A stretch of 64,000 nucleotides of DNA from Nissolia schottii (Eukaryota; Streptophyta; Magnoliopsida; Fabales; Fabaceae), in NCBI GenBank assembly GCA_003254905.1, contig QANU01076963.1, positions 765,587-829,586 of the forward strand, read 5' to 3'. A program made the translations under genes and the position numbers. Below are positions 53,314 to 64,000 of the stretch, in pieces. Below the pieces are notes generated by a model, which was given only the letters and a program-made list of their open reading frames with translations, did not search any database and was not told the origin of the DNA. Position 1 is the first letter of the stretch. Every line of letters begins with the position of its first letter.

Positions 53314-55314
53314 ATGAATATGATGGAGGCAGACGCACCGAAGGAGAAGGTTGTCCGAGATTTACTCTCATTGGCTCGCCAGCTCATCAATGAAGGCAAG
53401 CCTCTCCACGCCCTCCAAGCGGTAACCCTCTCCCCTTTACTTTCTCTATTGCAATAGACCTTTTCTTCATTTCATCCATCTCTGTATTTCTCTTTTCTCA
53501 TTTTCTGATTTTCGATGTTTAGCCTCAAGGTTTCTGTTTCTGCTTTGAGGTTCCCCACATTACGAGAAGGGAATGTTAATCTTGGTGACCTAACCTAAGG
53601 CTAATTAGAACACATCAATATTAACAATGGAAAAATGCTTAATAGAGCCAATCATTTTGTTTATATGTTGAGAATAAATAAAAGAGGTTGAGAAAAGCTT
53701 GGGGCGCCTTAGTGAGATAGTGCTGTATCTCCCTTATCTTGAAAGACTACGTACTTTGGAGGGCAAGTCTTAGTGATATGTATGGCTTTGCTTGGCTTGT
53801 TTATATCATGCGGTATCAATCAGAGCTTACCTATGCACGGTGGGCCATTTTCCCGGTTATCTGCATGAGGACGTACAATCCAGAGTTAGCTTTTGTGGTG
53901 GAGTTAGGCATGTCCATATTAATAGGGTCATAGTCTGTTTTGTACAACTAAGTGTGTAGTTACTGTATATACATGAGGGTACATATGCGTCTAGGCTTTT
54001 TTAAAATACAATTAAGTATAATGATTAAAATCTAATAGAATTCTTAAAACCCTTGTATCTATACCAAGTTGGCCAACTATGTACTTTTAGTTTCCACACT
54101 CAAGTTGGTTCCATTAGGGGAATTTTAGCAGTATTTTTAGGAATTATATTATATTTGTATCAGTTATAACCTTGTTGTGTTAATTGTATTTTAGGACTTA
54201 GGAGCCTAGGTGTATATAAATAGGTGTAAATTTAATTATTCCGTGGTTTCTAACAATTTTTATTTGTTAGCTTGTAACACCGTCATCAAGTATGGGGATT
54301 TGAATATCAAATACTTGGTACCGGGTATCTGATATTGGGGGTTGGTGGCGTCTCAATTGTGTGCCGAACTCCCTCAAAAGACTTAGCTTGTAGGTGGAAG
54401 AAATGCTAGCAACTTCTCTTAACTGGTCAGTAGCTCATTGATCTATGCAGCTCACCCTTCTGCATGGTTATGCCAACTAGTTGTAGGAATGGTGAAAGCA
54501 AGTATTCTTTATCCATGACTCTTCCAGGGAAAATGAATTCATTGTACGTACGAAATTACTAAAGTACCAATATAGCTCTGCCTAGATACATATTTACAAG
54601 ATCTGTGAAGCACATTAGGCATCAAAAGAAGTAAATTTCATTTTGTTTTTTAAAGCATATCCTTTTGCATTACCAAAGTGAAACACATATTTGGAGTGTT
54701 TATTCATAGAGTTGTCCTTGGTAAGAGGCCTGACAGGGACACTAGACAGTTTTGTCTTTGCCCTGTCTCTACAACTAGAAGATGAATTGATGTGAAGTTG
54801 TTCAAGCATGCTATAAACAAGATTATCTATTGTGATGTACGGATCATTAACCGTGTTTCTTTGAAAGTATAATGATGTCCAAAATAGAAAACATTGGAAA
54901 AATCTGAAACTTTGGGCCTTCCTGGTGTTTGAGACACGTTAAAATTTGGAGCAGGTGGTTATAGCAGCGAAGTCCAGAGGTGGGGAAGAAGCAGTCTTTC
55001 AGGCCATGCATCGTGCTCATGAGCTGTATAGAAGCAGACTGGAAGCGGATGCCAGTGCCGATCAGCTGGCCTCTTTGTTTGCCGAGTGTGCCATTGCCGA
55101 AGCTCAGCCTGTACAAATTGAATCATCTGCAAATAACATTGCCAGCCCATCAATTGCGCTAGATGCTCATGGGACTTCTATACTGGCAGAAACTGGCAGG
55201 ATGCAAGTAGTAATGGATGCAGTTTCGGATGGAAGCAGCTTTGTCTGTTTGAAGTGTGGGGGTCTTGTTAGTAACCATCGCAAAGACGAGCACTATGCAT
55301 ACTGGTGTTTTTAA
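53314..55314 (+). CDS. conserved-looking plant protein of unknown function, 155 aa
   Basis: There are two exons, 53314-53421 and 54955-55314, joined in phase at GCG|GTG with GT-AG borders. The protein is 155 residues. The N-terminal half is a predicted helical stretch ([19 protein letters not shown], then [20 protein letters not shown]) that looks like a TPR-type helical hairpin. The C-terminus has a CLKCGG...H...H...C pattern that could bind a metal ion. Three ATGs lie close together (53314, 53320, 53323); I took the first after an upstream short frame ends. I do not recognise a named family or a function. The two exons, their clean phase and the strong codon structure make a real gene likely. 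Confidence 0.75.
53422..54954 (+). other. 1.5-kb intron of the 155-aa protein gene
   Basis: It starts GTAACC and ends GGAGCAG. Open frames inside (for example 53739-53933) show no motif. No transposon ends were recognised. Confidence 0.7.
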
Positions 55315-57709
55315 CACTTCAGCTTGGATTTAGGGATATCTGCTATATATATTGTTGATGCCTTGTTTTTGCATGCATTGTCAACAGAACGCTATTTTTC
55401 TTCTGATCTTACTATGTTGCAGATTGCTGCTTTGTGATGATGCATTAGCTAGATGAGTTGATTTGAGTATCTTTCAACGCAAGCCAACTTCTGAAGGCCT
55501 TATGTATGTGGACACCTTGGCCTTTGGAAAAGCCATGCTACGGGATCGTACCAATGTGATGAAGTTATCAATGCAGTAGGGTCTGAGTAATGATGATATT
55601 AGTGTAATAACGTCCATGCTGGTTCTGCTGTTTCGTTGAGTTATCAATAGGGCATCGGTCTCCCATAGTGATGGCTGATTTTATCCCTAGTGGGGGATTT
55701 GTATGTATCATAATGAGTTGAAGGCATAGATGTCTTTAACGAAAGAAAGAAAGAGACGATTTACTCGTTTTTTTTTATGCTACCATTTTATTTATGTTAT
55801 GCCTTCAATTTCGCAACAAAATTGGGTATTCTTTTGTTTTTCTAGGTAACACCAACAACCGCCTAGCATAAGAGATGGGTTACTTGAGCTGCAGCTCATT
55901 GACGCATTATTTCAAACTTTACTTTAGCTTTGATTTACCCAATACTTTGGGATAATACCATTCTATTACTATCTCTATTTGTAAATAGTTTTATAAATTT
56001 TTAAACGTGTATTTGAATTTAAAACGTTTAATGGAGATATGTTAAATTCTCCTATCATCTTTAATAAATGGCACATGGCATTGTGGGGGGGGGGGTTTAA
56101 AATGAAGAAATAAATTAATAAGTGTTATTTGCAGAAGATGGTAGGAGGATTTAAAAGAAAATTTAGCATTACTCTTAAAAAATATTGTTGAGACAAGCAT
56201 TGATGTTTTTCTTTTGTACATTAGAGGGCCAGGTCAAAGGCCCAAGCAATAAAACCAGGACTACAAAGAAGAAATAACTACTAAGCATGGTAATGAAGCT
56301 GGAGATACCAGCATCAAGATGAAGGTGGTAGCCCACAAGAAGGATCTGACCAAATCTTGAAGTGAGTACCATTATTGAAAGTGTGATTGAGTAAAATAAG
56401 TTCATTCTCCCTTAACTAAATGTTTCACGCTTAGAGGTGCTTACTAACATGACCGTCCTCTATTGCGTCAAGTTGAAAGCAAACATTAATGTTATGCTTA
56501 ACGCATTTTGGAAACTTTATGCCAATTTTCTCCATTGCTCAGGTTTGCAAGTTGCTCGCCTGTTGGGGAGAGCATTCTGCAGATTTGAAATTTCTCGCGG
56601 AATAGCCTATCATGACGTGCAGCACGTTATGACTTCTTTGTTTTGGTCAATGGTGTTGATTCTTAGCAGTGCCTAATCAGTAATCACAACCATGTACAAT
56701 GCCGAAAAGATACATACGTTCAGCATTGATGTTTCAAGTCCGGGTTGGAATTACATGGCCTGGGGGTTAGGAGAGCTGTAACCCAAAATTCACTAGAGGA
56801 AAGGAAAACATTTGACCCTAAAAATTGATTAAAATTAGAAGAAAAGGAAAGAGAAAGAGTTAACAACTACAATTGGCTATGATGCCGTTGTCATCCTTTT
56901 TATTACAAACCCTGTATGGTAGAATTTCTTTCAATATAATACCTAACGTTCTTTACACACAAGAAGCCCCACAGGTTCAGAAAAAACCTATCCAAGAATT
57001 TCCTTCTTTTATGTGACAGAAATGCTACAGCATAAAACCTATCGACAAAAATCAATTGGCTTATAAACACAACAGGACCACAAGAACCTACAAGAAGGAA
57101 CAAAAGACCCTCGATACACATTTTCAGGACTTCACCAAAAGAATCTTCCCTTCGTTTCTAGTGTTGGTATGAACAGACTATTTTCCAAGATAAAATTTGT
57201 CAGGCCAGGATCTACGAATGTCTTCAAGCAAGCATGTCTTCTCTGTTTCATTAGTTGGGTAGCTGTCGGCAAAATTAAATTGCAACACACCTCACAAGAT
57301 GGCTCCATACGCAGTATTTATGGCAGAATTTCCAAAATCTGGACAGCATTATTCAAGACTGATAGGTACATATCTTTTCAGCAACCATTTATATTAACAC
57401 TGCCGCAAGAAACGAGGAATGTCAGGTCAATGCATTAGTAAATGATTGATAATCAGCACAGAATCAGACAAAAATGAAAAGGATAAAACACGGATAAATA
57501 TTCATTCAATAAAGGATATTGGAGGATATAGTATTACAAGTAGTCCCTATGTCAGGCACAATAGTTTGCATGAAATTGATGTTTTAAAGAAATAAAACAA
57601 TAAAGTTACCTGCACCCAGTGTTCTGTTATTTCCAATGCCTTGTGCCTAGGATCATTCTTGTAGTTCAGAAACTACTGAGCCACAGCAACTGGGCTGATC
57701 ATTAAATGA
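55315..57709. other. region between the 155-aa gene and the kinesin stop codon
   Basis: It contains the 3' UTRs of two convergent genes. A G run (about 56082-56094) occurs in the middle. A donor-like CAG|GTAAC on the minus strand at about 57610 hints at a 3' UTR intron of the kinesin, unproven. No other gene is supported. Confidence 0.45.
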
Positions 57710-60700
57710 TCACCTGATATGTGCCAAAGCCTGTGAACGTGGCTTTGCTCTCATGATTGTCTCGTCACTGTGTCGAATCCATTCTGAAAGTTTCCATGGC
57801 TTCTGCCACTTCCACTTAAATTGTAGCAGCCACTGATGATGACTTCTTTTCCACCTCCATAGCTTGCCAGAAGCTTGTCCCACAACTGCTAGTTTTTTCA
57901 TTGACAGATGCCCCATGGGTACCATCTGCAATAACAAAAAATCTCACATCTATATCCAATAAAAGACACACAATTTTTCACAAATGAAGATAAACTTACC
58001 CTTCTACCCTGATCTACAAATGCCGCTGATTCTCTCACTGAGCCATTAACAACCCCCGGTGTAAACTTTAGCTGTTTTGGTACTGGCACAGACATTGGAG
58101 ATAAGGGTCCCTTCATGTCTTCTGCGCAGTGTTTCAATGAATTTGGAGAGTTTTCCTGTTGATTTTGAGCAATGAGAAGCTAGCTACTAAGTATTAACAA
58201 AGGAAGCAATCCACTGATGACAATCACTGATTTACAGAAGTAAAAGAATGCCAAGCACAGTGAACAGACAAGCCCATGACTCATGAGAAACTGCAAAGCT
58301 TTTCAACAATCCCCATTCATAATTTCTTTATAATAGTAATTGTCCTTTGCCACAAATAAGTACTAGAAACCTTAAATTATTCAACTTCAAGTTCATTTAT
58401 AATCTACCTTAAAGGTAGATATAACGATCAGAGAATCTCATTATTTTGTTTTATTTTGATTATGTGGGCAGATTTTGCCACTAGACCCTTATTATTTGTT
58501 GGTATTAGGATTAACATTAGGGTTAGTAAGGCAGTTACTTCTGTGAACGTTGTAACAGTTTTAGGAGTATTTTAATAACTTGGGTCTTAATAGGTCAAGT
58601 ATTTAGACTATACTGGGTTGAGTTCCAAGTGTGTACGGGAAGAATAGGAATATGGAAAATTAAAACTAAAATTACTTTTCAATTATTTGATACAACAAAA
58701 TTGTGGAGTGGCTGACAGTGTAACACAACTTTTGACTTTGGGTAATAACTTTTTGTCTCTCTTTGCGATTGCCTAGGATAATTTTCTTTTACTACTACCT
58801 AATTAATTTTTTCTTCAACCTTATCAGGTGCCTACATCTTTTACCAGACTGCACTACAATCATTTGTTTGATCACCTTAAAGACTAGTTGATTATTGCCT
58901 GAATCCACCTAGTATCCATAAATTCTAAATCAAAATTTTGCATGTTCACAGCCCCTGGAACATCACTCTAAATCAACGATTAAGTGACAGCGATCTAGCA
59001 TCTGTCTCCCTAGTTAAAGTATTCTTATTGGCATATAATGCTTCCAAGCAAAAACAATCTTACAGAAGTTGGTGTGGCCAACGTGGTTGCAGCAACAGCT
59101 TGCTCTCTCACTTTTAGCTCCTTCTCAGTTTCTTTTCTCTTCATCTCACTTTGCCGTAACAACCCGACAAGTTCTTTGATTTGATCTTTCATTTCCTTGA
59201 TCTCCATGTCCTTCTCCCAGAGTTGGCACCTATTAACATATGAACTCATAATTCAAATTCAATGGTATACATAGCATATGCCACTCTAAAGTCTAGAACT
59301 CCTAAAATAAAATATGAGTTTACAGTAATTCAACATGACTTTTAGTGTCTGTTTAGATTCGCTGTTTTTACTTTTTTGGTGCTTAGATTAGTTTTGAAAT
59401 TAACATTAGTCCAAGAACCAATTATAAATAAACCAATTTAATGTTTGGTTGTATTAACTGAAAAATAATTTTAAAGTAGTGTACAGTGTACTTTATTTGG
59501 TTTATATGAAGAAAATTTGTTTATGCATAGTAAACAACTAAAAAGGCTATAATGATTAGTTTGTATGATATGATTTGATACTAATATTTAATACTTAGGA
59601 TTAATTTGATAAAAATATCATAACTCCAATTGCCACATGCCAAAGATTATAATCAAATAATGTTGAAAAAATATCTTTCAGCAATACACACTCAAAAATA
59701 TAATTTGTGCTTTATAATCAATTTAGATTTTTTAAACGCAATAGTGTCAAACAATTGCAAAACAGCTTTTGTTTTGGGGGGGGGGGGAGAACTGTTTTGG
59801 AGTATTCCAGTTTAATGACTTATATTCAACTCGTTCTCGCACATTTGTGCTTTGTTCATGTTCAATTAGCAAATTGTTCAGTTAGCTTATTTCTAGAATA
59901 TGGGGAAAATGAAAATACCATAAAAGAGAAAAAAATTGTAGGCTAAAAAAAGCACCTAGCATCTGCAACAGAATTAAACATATGCTGGAGCAAATTCTTG
60001 GCTTCTCCCATTGAGCGCAACTGACTCCAACGTCCCCTATTAGTGAAGGCCCGCTCTCGTTCTTCTGCCTCGGAAAGTTGAGAAGCCATTGCCACAAGTG
60101 AATTAGATGAAATGCTCAACATGTTCTCTAGTGAAGCTATTCTTGCCATTCTTGCATTTGGTGACATGGAGGATGCTCTGAGAAACGTGTGTTAAAAGCA
60201 ACCAGGAAGATAAATGTTATCCTTTCTATATTCCATGAGCTAGTATTTGAAACATCCAATATTTTCAAAAAGTGAAGAGGTAGGAATGAACAAATTAAAT
60301 GAGGTTTATGCAAAATAATAATAATAATAAAACCTGCAAAATCCGTTCTTTCCTCTTGGAGGACTGAGACCCTTAGCAGCAAATTCATTTACTTGCTTCA
60401 GCATTGCTAACTCCTCGGCTAGAGCAGCTCGCCTGAAGATTGCATCACAAAGTTACAGACTACCCTAACATCAATCAGTAACAACTAATTACTAAAAATG
60501 CGTTACTTACACTTGGCTCTGTTTCTCATATTCAAAACGAACTTCATGCTCTTTTACCATGACTTCTAGTTCATGATCAAGCCACCGCTGTAAGGACTTC
60601 TCATTGCTCTAAAGATCAAAATATAAAAAATAAAAAAAATTATTTAAGAATACATGAATAGCAAAGCAAGCCTAGGAAGAGGAAGAAGAGCTCCTTACCT

Positions 60701-63700
60701 GCCCATATGTTCCACCTCCATTCACTGTAACTGGAAAATGAAATAGAAGAATATTAAACAAAAGAAGAGTCCATGCAGTGCTACCACAATGGTATTCAGT
60801 ATTCACTAAAAGACAGTCTGTTAAAAAAGAACATCCATTTCAAATGGTCTAGTAATACTAATTACTAAAGCCAAGCATATTCTATCTTAGGTTTTCAGAA
60901 GCCTCGAAAGCTTACGTTGATTTTTGATCAACTAAAAACGAATCCTACCTGAAGTGTCTCGACTGGAAACTTTACGAGCTTCTAACAACTCCTTTAACCT
61001 CTTGGTGGCCATTGCAGCCTCTTCAGTTTTTCTCTGTAGGACCTGATAATATACATAAGCAGTTGATCGTATACCAGCCATGATGGCCACAAAAGTCAAC
61101 AATAAAAGTTCAATCCTATCAAGAATTATACATTTTGAGTGGAAAGAACTAAAACACAAGTACTCAGAACATGCCTGTTGGAGTTGGCTTCTTAAAATCA
61201 CAAATAAAAAAAATTGGTTATTTAACTTTCAAATAGAAGACTTGCTTTGCATACATTTGGCAATCTCATGGAGGAAGACCGGCTAATTTATCCTCTTTTT
61301 TTTGGATAAAAACTAATTTATGATTATTAAGCATCAGAATTCAAGAATTCATCTTCAGTTTCTAAAGATTGTTTGAAAAATTTTGTTTTTTTTGACCTTT
61401 TGGAATATAATAAAATACTTTGCTGAAATTTGTTAAGTGGAAATCCAATAGCAGAGACTTAAGTCAACAATTTGGCAGTGGCACCAGCTGCACCACCCAA
61501 GCAATTGCATATGACTAAGAAGATTTATTTTATAAAGTAGCAACTTAGCAATACTTACCATTTTCTGGCGCTGATTCATTGCTTGCAGCTTATGCCTTTC
61601 ATACTCATTTCTTCTCCCTTCTTTCTTTAACTGGTTTTGCAAATATGTAATCAATACAAGTGATCAATCAACACTCTAACAATAAATGTACATGCAAGCA
61701 AAAAATGCCATGGCCTCAAACTCTACCCTTTTATATTTGTTGTTACAAGCTTTGGAGCAGCCAGGACCCAAACTAGAAACTAAGCATGAACTGATGTTTA
61801 TTATTTGACAAAGAAAAATTTAACTGCTAAAGATACAATTGCAACATCACCTTAAGGTATTGTTGAGATGCAGCATGAACCAATTAGGTAAAATGAAAAA
61901 AAGAGGAAGCTTTACGTACTTGCAACAGCTCTTTCTCTCTAGAAGCCTTCCACTGCCGAAACTGCTCTGCCTCTTGTTTTATCCTATGTTGCAATTGAAC
62001 CTGCAACATTATTCAGGTTATGACAGAAAGCAAGTATATTTAGTGATTACAACTACGGATCTGAAGAAATACAACAGTCAACCTTTTGGGCTTTTATAGC
62101 TTGGATTTCATCTTGCAGTCTCTTTGCTGCTTCATCACTTTTTTGCTTTTGCTTCAGAAGTTGGACTTGGCTCTCTTGCTTCTTCTTCAGATCCAGAATC
62201 TTGCATGCAAAGTTTCGAAAATATTTTTGCAATTTAGAATATCTTCCAATTTAAATCTTGCAAATGGAGAAATAACTTTTTAAGAAAAGGAAGTTGGATT
62301 ATTCACCTGTGCTTCAAGTGCTTTCAATTTCTGGGCATGGATATCCTCTAATTTCTGTGTTTGTCCATCAGAATTGGCAGCAAGATTTTCAACTTCAGCC
62401 AGAAGACAATCTCTCTCTCGCTGCATTCACAATTCAGGTACATAAATGAACATAAACTTTTCTGTAGGGTCAAAATAAATTTGCATAACTTCTACTGAAC
62501 CTGCACAGTTCTCTTCTCATCCTCCAGTTCGGTAATCTTCCTTCCAAAGTGCTGCTTGAGTACTTCAGCATCAGATACACCAAAAAGCTTCATCTCAGAC
62601 TGTATAGACATCAATCCAGATATGTACATTAACAAAATAAGAGAGAACATATGGATAACACTTCTAAAAGAGACTAATCCTATGTTTTCTATTTCTCAAA
62701 TAATACTGGGAGAAAACCACTTTGCTGCTTTAATAAATTCTTTTTGTATTTGATGACTTGCTAATGACTAATTTCCTATGTGATGAATAATCTGTTAATT
62801 TTCAGTAGCCTTGAAAACTTACTAGGCTACGTGCATTATAAAGGAAATGGACTCAAGTAAAATGAACCTATTTACTAAGATAAACAAAATGCGATATCAA
62901 TAATAGTAATAAATTTGTAAGGTCAATAAAATTATAGACATGATCAAAATAAAGAAAAAAACTATAGACATGGTAATGTTGATTTAAATGTGTTTAATTG
63001 ATGCATAATACAACATGGATGGGTCTAATTATATATATGCACTATAACAACCTCTTTCTGCTCCAAGCGTTTATTCAATTCATGCAATTCTCTATCCATA
63101 CTATTTTGCAGAAGTGTGTGCTCCCACTCTTTGGTTACTTCTTCAATTTCCCTTGATTCACCTGTTAAAATAGGCAACTTGTACCCTGAATATTCCAGTT
63201 CTAGTAACACTTAAGTAGTACCAGAGAAAGGGAAAGACACGGGACTATTTGGGCAAGTGCATGTTTAAAAGTGACATAAATAACATAGTAAATCCACATT
63301 GAATGAGGCTTACCTGCTGTTTCACTCATTGGATAATCATGTGCTATGACAGGTAAGCTCCTCTTTAGGCCATCAGTCTTCACAATGCATGTGCCACCAT
63401 CCTGAAAAGCAACGTTTTAAAGCTTGCATGCATAACCCATCCAGCAAATACCAAGATGAGATGAAAGCCCAAACATTGGCGTCACAATAGTATCTAAGAA
63501 AAACTTTGTTGACTAGAAGAAGAATATCAGCAGAAAATAAGAAGCATACATAAGCATCTTTTTCACATTGTTCTACAACAGAGCATCTACTACGGTACTC
63601 ATGAAGTTCCCGGCAGAGATCCTCATTAGCAGCTTCAAGCCAAGCAATCCTTTCCTTAAGGACCTACAAAATCAGTAGCAAGATTATTATTTTCACAAAC

Positions 63701-64000
63701 CATTTCAATGCAGGTAATTAATGAAAATCAAATTATATTAGTTAAGGGTAGGATACTTTTCTTTCAAATAACCAACACAATGATGAGTGTTGATTGGTTT
63801 CCAACCATGCAGCATAAATCTAAAACATTTATCCACTACCACAAACCTATTATAAAAAATATATTTAAGTATTCAATATGTCTGTCTATGAAGATTCAAC
63901 TAACAAAATCCAACTACCTGAACTTCCTCAGAAGAGCCGCCAGCACGAGCACAAAGTTCTGCCTGCAAAAACTCTAGTTGTTGTCGCATTTTTAACATCT
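57710..64000 (-). CDS. KIN4A: KIN-4 kinesin (KIN-4A/FRA1-like), C-terminal half
   Basis: Seventeen exons are visible, all GT-AG and phase-consistent, encoding about 651 residues; the 5' exons with the motor domain lie beyond the window. Exons in minus order: 64000-63918 (partial), 63663-63550, 63401-63314, 63161-63052, 62599-62501, 62420-62307, 62199-62083, 62000-61920, 61630-61559, 61042-60949, 60724-60699, 60608-60511, 60432-60334, 60177-59956, 59229-59064, 58155-58000 and 57925-57710. It starts in MRQQLEFLQAELCARAG, just after the motor, and runs through long coiled coils (heptads with KQKQKSDEAAKRLQDEI, EQFRQWKASREKELLQ). It ends in KLWRWKRSHHQWLLQFKWKW...SDETIM. KIN-4A moves to microtubule plus ends in the cortex and helps deliver cell-wall material. 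The subtype is inferred from the C-terminus, which lacks the Cys-rich tail I recall from KIN-4C. Confidence 0.9.
60318..60331. repeat. (AAT)n short microsatellite in a kinesin intron
   Basis: About five AAT/ATA units lie in the intron between kinesin exons 60432-60334 and 60177-59956. It is of no coding consequence. Confidence 0.8.

Noticed and set aside
56437-56676. 79-codon frame considered as an extra exon of a neighbouring gene
   Set aside because: No motif, and it lies beyond the stop codons of both convergent genes. UTR or intergenic sequence is more likely.

Overview
This window reads as plant nuclear DNA, from a core eudicot that I cannot name to species. The genes have many GT-AG introns and include plant-only families: a D-type cyclin, a DCL/DUF3223 organellar protein, RD21-type papain proteases, a class III LRR receptor pseudokinase and a KIN-4 kinesin. 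Intergenic DNA is AT-rich and packed with Ty1/copia pieces, hAT elements, Au-type SINEs and TIR elements. One assembly gap (N) lies at 13789-13917.

Layout. 1-2231 is the 3' end of a copia element split by a 1.3-kb hAT-like insertion. 2.2-10.2 kb is gene-poor and holds one intact SINE. 10.2-11.5 kb (-) is a four-exon CYCD3 gene. 11.5-19.5 kb is gene-poor, with the gap and a degenerate ~178-bp tandem repeat at 17.9-18.6 kb. 19.5-23.0 kb (-) is a DCL gene. 23.95-26.7 kb (-) is papain-like protease copy A. 30.5-32.0 kb (+) is a bHLH-MYC_N gene. 33.3-38.45 kb (-) is a 5'-truncated copia element carrying a nested 2.9-kb solo LTR. 38.8-41.3 kb (-) is protease copy B. 42.0-43.3 kb is an inverted repeat invaded by a hAT element that carries a tonoplast sugar transporter fragment. 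43.9-49.3 kb is repeat-rich. 49.4-52.7 kb (+) is an LRR receptor pseudokinase. 53.3-55.3 kb (+) encodes a small conserved-looking protein of unknown function. 57.7 kb to the window end (-) is the C-terminal half of a KIN-4 kinesin.

I see no operon-like or pathway logic linking neighbours. The most interesting biology is evolutionary. The two protease copies have decayed in complementary ways: A keeps an open frame but has lost its catalytic Cys and its granulin domain, while B keeps the catalytic residues and granulin domain but has a broken frame. Several insertions are documented to the base by target-site duplications: 8 bp for two hATs, 5 bp for a solo LTR, 12-18 bp for two SINEs. No CRISPR, phage or organellar operon is present, and I found no convincing complete tRNA or rRNA gene. 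All exon coordinates come from reading splice consensus and family similarity by eye.
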